The notes under the pieces were generated by a model, which searched no databases, had not been told where the DNA came from, and saw nothing but the letters and a program-made list of their open reading frames with translations. Below, in pieces: positions 1-12,899 of a stretch of 64,000 nt of DNA. The stretch covers positions 2,660,501 through 2,724,500 of the forward strand of contig NC_051101.1 of the NCBI RefSeq assembly GCF_901709675.1, written 5' to 3'. Each line of letters begins with the position of its first letter. Positions within the stretch are counted from its first letter, which is position 1. This DNA is from Syngnathus acus (Eukaryota; Chordata; Actinopteri; Syngnathiformes; Syngnathidae). The position numbers and the translations under genes are program-made.

Positions 1-146
1 GGGCTGGGCCAGTGGCGCTTGCTGGAAGAAAAGCAAAGTTATGCTGAGGGTGCCGTCCTTTTTTTTTTTTCTGGATTTTGCCCTTTCCTGACCAAGCATG
101 TCTACTGAGAGCAGAGTGTGTAAATTGTGCGAGCAGCCGTCCTCAC

Positions 147-3100
147 CTCGCAGGGCAGCGGCAGCCATTTGACGATCATGTAGCTGTGAAGCATCTGCAG
201 CTTTGCTTCCAAGGACAGAGACACACTAAAAAGTAGAAAAGTCAAAGTTAAGTTCGATTGCACCACGTGGCCAGCATTTGCAAGTGGGGGGAAATTAAGG
301 ATCGGATCAAGTAGTGCTTTGGCGCCATCTTCTTCAACATCTAATAAGAACCATCAAATCATCTCTACTGGAAAACAGGCGTGCTCTCGGGCACAGGAAT
401 AGCTTGTTTGTGTGATCTTATTTAGCAGGCTACTCGCTGATAGAAACTACTTAGAGCTAATCTGGTGAGCAAGTGTCGCTAATCGGGAGTCGGGGATCAA
501 TCTCTAAATAGGGACGTGCTGCTACGTCCTTACACCCTCAAAGGGCGGCTGGGTGGTGCCGAGTTTAGTTTTCAAACAATAGAAAACAAGTCAAAGATTG
601 TAGAATGAAGTTGAGTTTTAACACCTCCATTGGTATCCTGGAGGAAAAAAAAGTCATCTGAGAAGCAAAGCGAGGTTAATGAGGAGAATGAAGGCAGCAC
701 CTGCCAAGCTTCTTGTTGTTGGTGTCGTCCTTGCCCCACTGCCAGTCTTTCCCCGGATCCACAGCAAAGTGCAGAGGAAGCATTTTGTGCTCCGAGTCGG
801 TGAGCGGGATCACCACTGCACCACAAAAACACGCTCGGTCATGTCACAGAGTTACACCAAATACTTTCGGCCCGATATCGGCACCGGACTCGAGTGTATA
901 ATATTTTTTCCTCGACTTTTCACTTTTACTCCCGACATTCGGGAAAAGCCAAATAAAGGCAAAGCACCTTGCTCGGCCGAGCCGTCCGTCCGCTCCATGG
1001 GTACCAGCGCCGAAAAGTGTGCCTGGTCGTAGGCCAGCACCAACGGGGAGTGGTGGCAGGTGCCGGGTGCCACCTCCATGGGGAGGAAGATTCCCCCGAA
1101 CGGGATGGGGGCAAACGCTGCGGTGGGACAAACAAGGACGTGGCTGAATCACCCGCAATCCACGTTGGAGAGAAACAACGTGGCGCCCGGATCTCACCTT
1201 CTCCACCAGAGTCTCTCAGCATGGTGTCGGCCACCACTACGATGGGTCGCTTGAGGACGTGGGCCAGCACAAAGACGTGGAACTCCTCCAAGCTCTCGTA
1301 GACGGGCTCATCTGACGACTCCCCCCTGGAGGCGGGCGGGCGTCAGTGTCAGCAAAGGCCGCACACTTTGTGGTCCGCTCTCGCTCACCTGCTGTTGACG
1401 TGGCTGCCGTAGCTGACGCGGGGCTCGCTGGAGGCCAGCTTCAGCAGCTCGTTCCACTCCTTTTGCCACTCCTCCTCGCTGTAGACCAGGCCCGACTGCA
1501 ACAGACCCACGCGTTTACACTTTGCCGATAACAGCATAGGGTCGTGTGTGAAAATGAGCCCCACAAATCCCTGACTTGAAAGCCCCTCAATTTCTTTCAA
1601 TCCATTTTTTGGCTGGTGACATGAGCAGTGGATGTCAACTTCAATTGCGGGGAGTGAAAGGACGGCCCGGTGCAATTTCAACAAACGGGAACAAACAGAA
1701 AGTCAAACAAGCGTGCGTGGCTGCCTTGTCGTGATAAAGACCTGCTCAACCAGCAGCGCAAACCTTTTCTCATTTTTGTGGTGACAGACGTTTGGAAGCT
1801 CTGAACATGGAAATGAGACGGCGACGTGTGCAATCTCAATATTTCCTTGTTTTTACAGCTCTTCTCTGAGAAAAACTTGCTGTTCTTCGAAGTTAGAATG
1901 TTTAAGCGCCACTTGTTAAGTTTCACATCTATCAGCATTCATGATGACCTTTTGGGCAAGAAGTCGGCTCACTATTTGGCAAGAAGTAGGCGTAGTTCTG
2001 AAATTCCTAAAAGTCTTCTTCGAAGTGTGTTTCTCGGGCTGTGTGCGGGGCGGACAGACGGATGGACGGACATACCTCTTTGTTCTGCTGGGTCAGCTGC
2101 CACCTCCAGCGGCGCTTGAGGGCCTCCTGCTCGCGGCCGCAAACCATCTGCTGGTGCAGCGCCTTGCGCAGCGACAGGTCGCGGTCGTGACAGCCCCACA
2201 TGCCTGCGCTCACACCCGCAAAAAGAGCCACTCAGTCACATACGCAAGCACTTGCAGTCATTGGCCAATGCAATGAAAGAAAATGTTGCAATGCGAGAAC
2301 TGACCGAGCGAGGCGGCGTGCAACAAGCAGTTTCCGTCTCCGGTGGTCGTCAGCGGCAGCAAACTCTGACAGTTGGGAACCGCTTTGGTCCACCAGTTCA
2401 GGCGCCCTGCACATACAATCAAATCTCTGGTTTGCTTTTGTGGAGAACAGTTGCGGTGGCTGTTGCGAGGTGGTCGTACCAGCATGCTCCAGGGCCACCA
2501 TCATGGATTTCTCAATCAGGTCCCTCTCACTGACTTGGAAGTCGTCCTGGTACATGCTCAGGTCGGGCAGCTGGAAGGTGGACTCGGGCGTGTTCAGCAG
2601 TTGCTCGTCATCGCCCCCCGCGGGGACAGAGGCGGGCGCGTGCGCCAGGGAGGCCGCCGCGGGCGAGGGGTCGCGGGACGGGACTCCCCTCGTCTGACGC
2701 TTTTCGGCAGCTGCAGAACATTAAGTAAGCTCTCATCTTTTCAGCTCGGGCGGGAGGGTGTGTGTGTGTGTGTGTGTGTCCGACGGCCTCACCTTGGGTC
2801 GCCACGTCATCTTGTCTTTGCAGTACGGGCCGTGCGAGTCGGGCCATCTCTTTTTCTGGGGGCGGCTGCGTTCTCTCCTGGGGAAAGGAGGACATCAAGT
2901 TTAAGTTCTTACGTCGCCCCCCTCGGCCCGGATGATGAATTACAACAACATTTAGATACGGCACGGCGGGCGCCTGCCCACCCGCCTCCCTGCCGTGTGA
3001 TTCGACAGTGGATATTGAAAACAAATAATTGATGAACAAGCTAGTGGACGCCGTCAAGGCATTCCCGTGGGTTCCACCAAGAATCTACTCTGAGTCTGTG

Positions 3101-6012
3101 TTGTTCCTCTCTGCCTATCATGACGAATAACATTTTCTGTCTCTGGCAGCGTGTAACGTTCCTGCTCTGGCAAACACGCACACACACACACGCACGCACA
3201 CCAGGCTGATGTCAGATATTCCGCACACACCCAACGTCGGCCCGCGGCATGCCAGCGAGGCCTCGGCTGGGTCACAAGAATCCGCCAAGTGGAACTTCCC
3301 TATTGTAGCCTCCTTGTCTGCACTGATGGCTGGGAAACACAAACAAACACACACACACACAATTGGGTAACCCCTTATAACTGAAGGCAGCATCTGAAGG
3401 ATGATCCTGGGTGATTATTTATTCTGTCCTGTGATGTCAATAGTGATTCCTGCTCTCGATTGCTTCAGAAAACGAAAGCTGACTGCAATGGCGAATGACA
3501 ATCGGGTGTGGCTAATCCACACCGATTGGGCACAATTCCAGCATTTGTCTTCTTTGCGATCAAACAAAGGCTCAATTCTCAGCGATTCTCATACGCAGTT
3601 TTTTTTCTTAAATAAAGACTGGGACAGACAATGGTTAAAGTTTAGCTCGCTTTACTAGCTTTGGATTCCACCTTTGAGTTCTAAAACAGCCCGAATGGAA
3701 AATGCGAATAGAAAAAGTTGTTGCCGGAGGACATACCAGGTATCGTAACAGCTAAGTGCCGCTTGGGTACATATCGGCAGTTGCACCATCTCCTCCAACC
3801 TGCTGCGCAAGTTGCAAGGGCTAATTACAGAAAGAATCAAAACGCAAATGAAGCGGGGCCTTTCAAGACAAATGAGTCGGAGGTTGAACTTCTCTGGGCT
3901 TTGTTATGTTCTTATTCTCCATGTTGACGGCCATCACCCAAAATTGCAATGGCACAGCATCCAACATGGCGTGGCCCCGCTGTCTTACCTCGCTTCAACC
4001 AGACATTAATTAGAGGCCGGCTGGCGTGTTTTTGCAAAGCTTTTTGTTGACAAGCTAATTACGGGTTGAGTGTTCTTGCACTTTCAATTTTGTTTTCATG
4101 TGACATGGCCAGGCTTTGCCAAAGGTGAGACCAAAGTAAAGGGGAAAAAAATGTCTGTCCAACTTAACATTTTCAAGGAGCCATTGTGGAAAAAAAAAAA
4201 TGGCGCTTGTTTGTTTTTTAGTGTAACAGAAGAAAATAAAACAAATGTTCTAACCTTTTCACAATTTCATCTTGTACTGGATCAGTAGGAAATTGAAAGC
4301 TAGGCAACAGAACTGAGTTTGTTTTAAACGACGGCCCCAATATTTGGAGAATTGAACATTTGATGGCATCTTTGCATATTCAAAGAAAACCAGATTTTGC
4401 ATTTGCATGATGACGCATGTTGAAGATCGGAAGTGCGGGTTGGCGACTCACGTCTATCTTTCCGCCATCGCCAACTTCTCTGGAAACGGAGTAACGTGCG
4501 ATGGGAAAAAAGTGAAGCTGAGACCAAGCCAATTCTAAATTGAAATTTGTCAGATTTTTCATTTAACATTGTTAATTAATTAGTTGTGAATTGTGTCACC
4601 TCAACAATGAATTACTCTCCGAGCTCACTCGCAGCCAAACTAGTTGCTGCCGCTCCTGCACACTTGAAAGGCGACTCAACGAGTGGTTTGTCTTTTCCAA
4701 GGCCCCCACGTCCGGCCTGCGTCTCAAAAAGCTGAGTCGTACCCGGCCCAACTTGCGGCAGCCTTGTGCCACACATGCACGTCGAGCAAGCAAGAGACGC
4801 GGCCACACTTGGGTGTGTCTTCATCATCAGCACGACAGCTCAAACAACCAGTCTGACATGTGCTAATTCCGAGACACGCAGTGGAAAGGACACGAAGTGA
4901 TGAGGAATGCAAGGACAGCTCCGGCCAATAAGAAACAAGTCAAATTTGATCTGAAATTCCAATCGGGGAAGATTTCCCTTTAAATGGAAACCAGCATTCA
5001 TTTATGCACTTTGCAGCTTGCCAAGACGGGCTGTGGAAGGCAAATTTTCACTCATCCAACAGAAAGACGTTTGACATTATGTTATGCAAATAAAAAGGTA
5101 TGATTTTGGTCTCCCATGACTCGATGAAGACGGCGAAAGAAATGAGAACCGGATATCCATCCGGCACAGCAGATGTGGCGTTTCCCCATCTGTGCCTTTT
5201 AGAAAGAAGCCCAACAAAGCGGGATTGTTGTGAGACTGTGACAATTGAGTACAATTTGTGGCTGCCGAGTCCACCTCTGCCCTGCTCACCACTCCCGCTA
5301 ATTCTTTCACTTTCTTTTGTTTCGGTGTGCGTGTGAGCATGCGTGCGTGTGGAGTGTGCGTGCATGTGAGTCCATGTGTGTCCTACATCTTCTCCTTGTC
5401 AATAATTGAAGAGTGTAACACAGCCTTGATAAGCCAGGAAAGGCTGATGCACTTGTTTTATTGCCTAGAGCCGAAAAACAAACCGACAAGACAGTCAAGT
5501 GAAGTGAACTCTCCGCTCACCCTCTTAAATCTGGATTACATCACCGGCAGACGTACGCGTCCACCCATCCCAGTCCAGCCAGTGCACTTGGACGGGTTGG
5601 GGGGGGGTCAAAAGGGAGCGAGGGGGTCATTTTAAAAGTACCAGCACAGCTGACGCGTTTGCCGCGAACACAAGTGCTTTGTCCTAAACGAGCGCCTGTA
5701 ATAGTGGAATGTGGGGATGTTTGGAATCGTTTCTTTGGAGGAACAACGCTTTCATTAAAAAGATAGGCGTTGGAGCGCATGGGCTGCATGTGAGTCTCAC
5801 AACTTTACCAACGCGCGTTAAATTCCACCGAACACCCAAAGAGTGGCCCCCAAAAACGCTTTCATCTTTTTTTATGTTTACTGAACATTTTCGTTTTGTG
5901 GCTCGTTGAAACTGCGGCTAATCGGCAGCTAGCCTAGCTGTTAGCTCAAGGAGAGCTTCCACTTCCCCGGCAAACTGCTTCTTACCTTGACCGGCCCCGC
6001 AGATGTTTTCAT
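147..6012 (-). CDS. otud7b: OTU domain deubiquitinase 7B (Cezanne), N-terminal and catalytic part; gene runs off the left edge
   Basis: Readable exons (high to low coordinate): 6012-5986 (possible first exon), 2877-2793, 2710-2480, 2406-2305, 2203-2076, 1495-1389, 1325-1198, 1117-968, 815-701, 225-147. All have GT-AG borders and matching phases, giving 384 codons to the edge. The OTU catalytic centre is intact: TTGDGNC with the cysteine near residue 141, and [10 protein letters not shown] with the histidine near residue 303. The block [14 protein letters not shown] is present; OTUD7B has this stretch and OTUD7A lacks it, which decides the paralogue. The family hydrolyses Lys11-linked ubiquitin chains and restrains NF-kB signalling. 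No exon encoding the usual N-terminal UBA domain was found. The proposed start (MKTSAGPVK, phase 0 into the next exon) is therefore tentative; initiation inside exon 2 is an alternative. The C-terminal A20-type zinc finger lies outside the window. Confidence 0.9.
2757..2780. repeat. (GT)n microsatellite next to an otud7b splice donor
   Basis: A run of about eleven GT units lies in the intron just 3' (minus sense) of the exon ending at 2793. Read on the gene strand it is a CA repeat beginning roughly 12 nt after the donor. CA tracts near donors can bind hnRNP L. Further (CA)n tracts occur at about 3177-3200 and 3343-3361 in the long intron 1. Confidence 0.8.
2878..5985 (-). other. otud7b intron 1, no recognisable exon
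   Basis: About 3.1 kb between the putative first exon and the exon beginning at 2877. I looked on the minus strand for the UBA-coding sequence expected in OTUD7 proteins and found none. The interval is AT-rich with two CA microsatellites. Open frames here show no family resemblance. A stray donor-like site near 4450 lacks a convincing partner exon. Confidence 0.5.
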
Positions 6013-6330
6013 GCTTCCCGTGCTCCTACTTTCCTCCTCTCGATGAAAATGGACAGCGCTTAACTTTAGGGCATCTTCTCGTGGCGCAACTCGGCGTCAA
6101 ATCCCCAAGGCGGACCATCAGCCGCAAAGTAATTTCCACTCCACTTACAACAACAACGTCAACCCACTCTAGGGGCCCGCCCACGCCACGAGCCGCCCAA
6201 TCAGTGACGATAACGTTTTCCGGTGACACTGATACGAGCCAGTGGTAGAGCGACAGGCGTTTGATGGACGCTGTAGTTGACCAATGGGGATGGGAGAGAG
6301 CAAAACAAGTGCTTGCTGATTGGCTTGCAG
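5987..6330 (-). promoter_or_regulatory. Probable otud7b promoter and first-exon region with CCAAT boxes
   Basis: A fairly GC-rich stretch sits upstream of a good splice donor (GTCAAG|GTAAGA, boundary at 5986 on the minus strand). It carries three CCAAT motifs: 6197-6201 and 6281-6285 on the plus strand, and ATTGG at 6319-6323. Clustered CCAAT boxes are typical of NF-Y-driven TATA-less vertebrate promoters. Assignment to otud7b is inferred from position and strand; no transcript evidence is available. Confidence 0.45.
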
Positions 6331-6699
6331 TGAAATGGGGACAAGAGGGTGTTTTCCCAAGGTCAGCCTATGAGCGTGTTCCCGCTGGGAGAGTGACAGG
6401 TGCTTCGGAGCATCCGAGCAGTACCGGGTGATGACCTCATCCTGGATATCAATCTCGCGTCACTGGTAAATAATCAAGTAGGACAACGGCAATAAACTGA
6501 ATAGCTCGAGAGCAATGTGAGGAAAAAAGTATTCTATAGAAAAAAAAAAACCCATTCTTCCAAATTCTATCAAGACAAATTCGCTAAAACACACAAACAA
6601 AACATTCAAAAAAGATATTAAAAATATTTTACATGAAACAATCTATGGCTTACAGGGGTAAAGTTGACCCGGAAAGAAAAAATACTGAAAAGGGTGACG

Positions 6700-7165
6700 C
6701 GACAGGATGTCAACAATAGCAAATGCCCTCTAGCGGCCGGAAGAAACCCCTACAATAGCTGCAGCAGCTCTATTTCCTTCGTTAAGAGCCAAATTGACTG
6801 CCTCTAACTTAAAAGCGGCATCATATGCATTTCTTTTGTTCCTCTTAATGAGGGTTTGTGTATGAAAGCTCCAGTAATGTCCGTCTTGATCTCGTTCAGT
6901 CTCTTGTTCGTGTCAATTGTGCACTATTTGCTTGGCGAACGGACATGCCATCAACACCACTCTTCTCCCCAGCGACCGTGTGTCTGGTTACTTGTCCCTC
7001 CGCGCCACAGCGGTCTACAACCTTTTTAGTAACGAGTGTATATATTAGACATGACAAAAATTACAAAAAATCCGTGGATAAGCCGCATCGGACGACAAGC
7101 CGCAGGGGTCAAAGCTTGTGCAAAAAGTAGCGGCTTATAGTGTGGAAAATTTAGTACATATTAAT
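6700..7165. mobile_element. Remnant of a fish DNA-transposon repeat (pogo/Tigger-like, tentative)
   Basis: The stretch around 7060-7145 reads on the minus strand as repeated GCGGCTTAT/GCGGCTTGT modules (AAGCCGCTACTTTTTGC, then TGCGGCTTATCC). I recognise these as a repeat widespread in fish genomes, attributed from memory to a pogo/Tigger-like family. The preceding 300 bp may be internal sequence but has no open transposase frame. Boundaries are not defined. Confidence 0.35.
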
Positions 7166-7689
7166 TTGTTACAAAAAAAAAGATCCAAGTACAATTTTTT
7201 GTCTTTTAAAAACGTAATGTTGCTTACAAAACAAAAACATTTCCTCGCAATAAAATTCTAACAAAAATATGACAAGCCGCTTGAGCAAGTTATCTTCGTG
7301 CTTGGAATTGCCACGGGAAATACTGAACAACAAATTGTATTGTAATCAAAGAGGAACGAGAAAGCAGGCAAATTCACATCACCAGCCTTAATGACTACCG
7401 GCCAGTCGCACTCACCCTGGTGGTGATGAAGTGCTTTGAAAAGCTGGTACGGGGTCACATCACATCACTCCTGCTCAGAGGTTTTGACCCCCACCAGTTT
7501 GCCTACAGGGCAAATAGATCCACAGAGGACGCAGTAGCTACAGCCCTCCATGCTGCACTGCCCCACTTGGAGTAGCCGGGAAGCTATGTGCAGATGCTCT
7601 TCGTGGACTTTAGCTCTGCTTTTAACACCATCCTCCCCCACAGACTGGTGGACATACTGGGGGGCCTGTGACTTCCACACAATACCTGC

Positions 7690-8478
7690 ATGTGGATTAA
7701 GAGCTTCTTGACGGGTCGCAACCAGAGGGTGAGAGTGGGCCGTCATACATCCACACCTCTCAGTCTTGGTACCGGCTCCCCACAGGGCTGCGTACTGAGC
7801 CCACTGCTTTACACGCTCTACACACATACATGCACCCCCGCCCACCGCAGCAACACCATTGTGAAGTTTGCGGATGACACCACCGTGGTGGGGCTCATCT
7901 CAAAGGGGGATGAGTCTGCCTGCAGGGACGAAGTGGTGCAGCTATCGGAGTGGTGCGGAGAGAACAATCTGCTCCTAAACACGGCTAAAACCCAAAAACT
8001 GGTCATTGATTTTAGGAGAAAAAATAAAATGGACATTCCACCAGTTATCAACGGGGTCTGTGTGGAGAGGGTGTCCTCCCTCCGCTACCTGGGAGTCCAC
8101 ATCGAGGACTTCACCTGGAGCGTGAACACCTCAGAGCTGCTAAAAAAGGCCCAGCAGAGACTCTACTTCCTAAGGGTGCTTAGGAGGTACAGCATTACAC
8201 AAAGACTGCTGATGTCCTTCTATCGCTGCTCCATAGAAAGCACTTTAACGTACTGTATATGTGTTTGGTACTCCAGCTGCACTGCAGCTCAAAGGAAAAA
8301 GCTCCAAGGGGTCATCAACACAGCACAGAAGATCGTTGGCTGCCCTCTCCCCACACCGGAAGACCTACACAGAACCCGCTGTCTCAAAAAAAACACAGAA
8401 CATTCTGAAGGACACTTCCCACCCTGGCCACTCCCTTTTCGAACTGTTGCCATCAGGCAGACGCTACAGATCAATTAG
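7690..8478 (+). pseudogene. Reverse transcriptase fragment of the L2-like LINE
   Basis: The longest intact frame of the dead element: 262 codons covering the C-terminal half of the RT (primer grip and thumb) and the start of the C-terminal extension. The catalytic FADD motif is present. The upstream RT motifs (fingers, AFNTI/DFSSAF) are found in-frame but behind stop codons at about 7574 and 7669. The frame is lost near 8390, where SLKKNTEHSEGHFP departs from the usual C-terminal sequence, suggesting a frameshift in the run of A residues there. Confidence 0.8.
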
Positions 8479-8492
8479 GTCAAGGACTAGCA

Positions 8493-9508
8493 CAGGGGTG
8501 GCCAACCAGTCAGAGACTAAGAGCCACATTTTTTACTGTCATCGCAAAGAGCCACATCATACACATGAACACCCCCCCCACACACACCCCTCTGCTCAGC
8601 CAAATTTATTGTGTGACATTATGTCACGCACCAACATGATAATGACAAATTGACTCCTACAGTACTAAAACCACAGACCAAAGACCACATTTTCAACAAT
8701 GAACATTGTGTGCATTGTCTCACAGACAAACTCTCAGTTCAACAAATTCCACAAACAAAAACATAAGTTTTTTCACTTACTATGTGTGGCGGGACAGACC
8801 ATTCGTTTGAGTTCGTCGTTTTCAGGAGACAAGATTTCAATAACGTCACTGAGGCATATTTTAACGAACTCCACTTCATTGTATGGCTTTTTAGCCCGTG
8901 CAATGTTCCAAGCCAGTTGAAACAATGCAAGTGTGAGTCTCTGAGTGCTTCGTAATATTTTTTGAAAAACTGTACCTATTTTTCTGCCTGACTTTTCAAA
9001 GTCTCCAAACTTGTGCTTGCGAAATTCAGTCCCTTTTGCAAAGTCCTTATCGATATTGGCATGAAGTGAGCTGAAGTGGCGCTGACCATTTGAAGCTTTT
9101 AAATGCGCCAATGACGTCCGACATATCAGGCAGAATGGCTTGCCATAGCGTTCAACAAAAAACAACTTTAACTCTGTTAAAAACGTCCTGTGTTCATCGT
9201 CATATATTCGTTTAGCTGTGCATTTTTTCCTTGCCATTTTGGCAAGCGTCTTGTCAGCTTTTCTGGACCTAATGGGCCCCCGTAGTCAGTCGCCATTCAT
9301 TAAAAAGCCAGCAAAACCAATCGCTCTGTTTGTCCCTCCTCCTTTGCGGGATTTCCCCTCACGCGCATGCGCGTTTGACCAAAAACCATATTGAACTCAA
9401 GCGAAGCAAATACGCACGAAAAATAAACACAAATGTTGATATGAACGTAAAAGAGCCGCATGAAACTAGCCAAAGAGCCGCATGCGGCTCGCGAGCTGGC
9501 CACCGCTG
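8493..9508 (-). mobile_element. hAT-family DNA transposon, internally deleted, inserted in the L2 element
   Basis: Terminal inverted repeats are CAGGGGTGGCCAAC (left, 8493-8506) and CAGCGGTGGCCAGC (right end on the minus strand, 9508-9495), 12 of 14 identical. Both ends are flanked by an identical 8-bp duplication GACTAGCA at 8485-8492 and 9509-9516, the hallmark of hAT transposition. Four copies of AGAGCC(A/G)CAT (8520, 8548, 9452, 9474) lie in the subterminal regions, probably transposase binding sites. At 1016 bp it is much shorter than an autonomous element. The host L2 reads through once the insertion is removed. Confidence 0.92.
8773..9237 (-). pseudogene. N-terminal fragment of a hAT transposase (GTF2IRD2/EPM2AIP1-like family)
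   Basis: 154 codons beginning MARKKCTAKRIYDDEHRTF. A zinc-finger-like CLIC...RHFSSLH arrangement (C-x2-C, H-x4-H) resembles the BED-type DNA-binding head of hAT transposases and of the domesticated GTF2IRD2 / FAM200 / EPM2AIP1 proteins. The DDE-type catalytic core and the dimerisation domain are absent because the element is deleted inside, so no transposition activity is expected. The ATG lies about 270 bp inside the right terminus. Confidence 0.8.
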
Positions 9509-9630
9509 GACTAGCAGATTCGCCAACAGTTTTTACCCTACAGCGGTAGTCACATTAAATGCCGCTAAAAAAAATTTATTATGTCTGTGTATGTTCTTCT
9601 GTGGGTTTTTAGCTTGTATTTTTTTATCTT

Positions 9631-9636
9631 TTTATT
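9631..9636 (-). terminator. Candidate rbm8a polyadenylation signal inside L2 sequence
   Basis: On the minus strand this hexamer reads AATAAA, about 85 nt beyond the rbm8a stop codon and inside the 3' end of the antisense L2 element. A second candidate lies near 9576-9581. If used, the gene ends in transposon-derived sequence. Confidence 0.45.
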
Positions 9637-9718
9637 TGTTGTACATGTGTGACAATGACAAAGATCTATTCTATTGTATTGTATTCTATTCTATTGGCGC
9701 ATGGACGCGTTTTCTTGT

Positions 9719-11396
<1,678 letters not shown>

Positions 11397-11500
11397 GTTG
11401 AGTGTGAGTGTGGAGAGGGGGAGCGAGCTAATGAGCATGCGCGCTGGAAGCAGTGGCGGCGACTGAAAGTGACGTAGTGCTTGTGACGTACTACGCATGT
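11397..11500 (-). promoter_or_regulatory. rbm8a promoter region with CRE-like sites
   Basis: Immediately upstream of the rbm8a ATG the sequence is GC-rich without a clear TATA box. It contains two closely spaced TGACGTA motifs (about 11470 and 11484), half-palindromic ATF/CREB-type elements common in promoters of broadly expressed genes. The role is inferred from position only. Confidence 0.4.
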
Positions 11501-12560
11501 ACAACCAGGACAACAACAACAAAAAAATAATAATAAGGTTCCCCTACGTATTTAATATTATTTATGATGTAACCAAGCTTGATTCGTGTAGCGTTTTATC
11601 TAATTATACAGCACCTGTAAGTTTAAAAATAAATAATATAATAAAATAATATTCCCCAAGTGGAGGTGGGGGTGTAATGTGCAATAATTTCAGCAGGGGA
11701 CAGTCTTGCATTATGAAATTGGTCATAATTTGATTCATCCTTTCAGCCCATGAGTCAACTGTCAACAGTCAATCAACAGACTGGATCAGTGATTCTCAAA
11801 ATGTGGTACGAACAGACTCCCAAAAGTGGTACATAAAAGAATCGCTGAATTATGTGCAGCGTTGGGCTGCTTCATTCGCACACATCGGAGAAGGGGAGGG
11901 GAGGCTCGTTAGCTCCGTTAATTAGCACATTTCCAGCGGGACACTGCATTAGATATACCTGCAATTACCTTCCAACACAATTAAAGCTGAAGCACAAATA
12001 TTGATAAATAAACACAAATACATGTTATAAAATGATTTAGTATAAATACAGAAAACAATAATGGCAATTGTATCACAAAGAATAAAAATCAGGGACTATA
12101 TTAGGTATTTTCTATGACAACACTATACCTAGACAGGAATAAAAAGTACAAATATTGCAACTTATTCAAGACATTCTTGAGTTGAAATAATAATTAAAAA
12201 AAATTCAATGCACTTGTACTAGCGTCAATTATTTGTGGAATTTTTCCTATTGACGAGCCAGCAAGGCCCCTCACCGTGACTAGTGGGCGTCCACTTAACA
12301 TGAGATTGAAAAATACAGAAAATAATAAAATGACTTTGTTACAAATAATCTTGTCATCTTACCCTAACAGTAATTAGAAAAAAAACCAATAAAACAAAAC
12401 TATAAATTAAAGGAGACATATCATGGAAAATCCACTTTTTTGCTTTTATATTTGTTTTCTTGTGTATTTGGAGTCTCCAAGAGTGTAAAAAAGTGTAATC
12501 TATCCTTCCAGTTGCTGCAGAGATATTTTTATGATCTGTTTGGGGGCTATTTTTTTACTC
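11500..12560. other. AT-rich intergenic stretch with a hAT-like repeat scrap
   Basis: No gene seen. Around 11790-11835 the sequence CAGTGATTCTCAAA...GTGGTAC resembles the end of a common fish non-autonomous hAT repeat, but only one end is found. The rest is AT-rich, with no open frame resembling a known protein. Confidence 0.4.
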
Positions 12561-12570
12561 CATTCAGTTC

Positions 12571-12868
12571 TCCAGCTCAGTGTCCTAGTGGTGGAGTGTC
12601 CGCCCTGAGACTGGTAGGTTGTGGGTTCAAACCCCGGCCGGGTCATACCAAAGACTATAAAAATGGGACCCATTGCCTCCCTGCTTGGCACTCAGCATTA
12701 AGGGTTGGAATTGGGGGGTTAGATCACCAACTGATTCCCGAGCGCGGCACCGCTGCTGCTCACTGCTCCCCTCTCCCCCAGGGGATGGATTAAAATCACA
12801 CGGGGATGGGTTAAATGCAGAGGACAAATTTCACCACACCCAGGTGTGTGTGTGACGATCATTGGGAC

Positions 12869-12870
<2 letters not shown>
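12571..12870 (+). mobile_element. tRNA-derived SINE
   Basis: The head carries RNA polymerase III-type promoter boxes: an A-box-like TAGTGGTGGAGTG at about 12595 and a B box GGTTCAAACCC at 12624-12634. A tRNA-unrelated body of about 200 bp follows, ending CATTGGGACTTT, typical of fish tRNA-SINEs. It cannot be a working tRNA gene because no cloverleaf closes. The 3' end abuts the (TTGA)n tail of the LINE that follows on the other strand. Confidence 0.75.

Positions 12871-12899
<29 letters not shown>

Larger units (their letters stand above)
7370..9697 (+). mobile_element. L2-like non-LTR retrotransposon, 5'-truncated and interrupted by a hAT element
   Basis: From about 7384 the plus strand translates as reverse-transcriptase palm sequence (LNDYRPVALT, then FADDTTVVG near 7870, LLLNTAKTQKLVIDFRR and SSLRYLGVH). 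This is the gene order of fish L2/Maui-type elements. Stop codons (for example after LPHLE and after DILGGL) and the missing 5' half make it non-functional. The 3' end resumes at 9517 after the inserted hAT and finishes in an ATTCT/ATTGT-rich tail at about 9660-9697, as expected for a LINE 3' tail. It lies between otud7b and rbm8a. Confidence 0.85.

Noticed and set aside
4400-4600. Possible extra otud7b exon with donor-like GTGAGT near 4450 (minus)
   Set aside because: The upstream acceptor gives only a 28-nt segment whose coding does not match the OTUD7 N-terminus or the UBA domain.
12595-12640. tRNA gene suggested by A- and B-box matches
   Set aside because: The boxes belong to a SINE head. 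No acceptor stem or anticodon arm closes, and the sequence continues into the SINE body.
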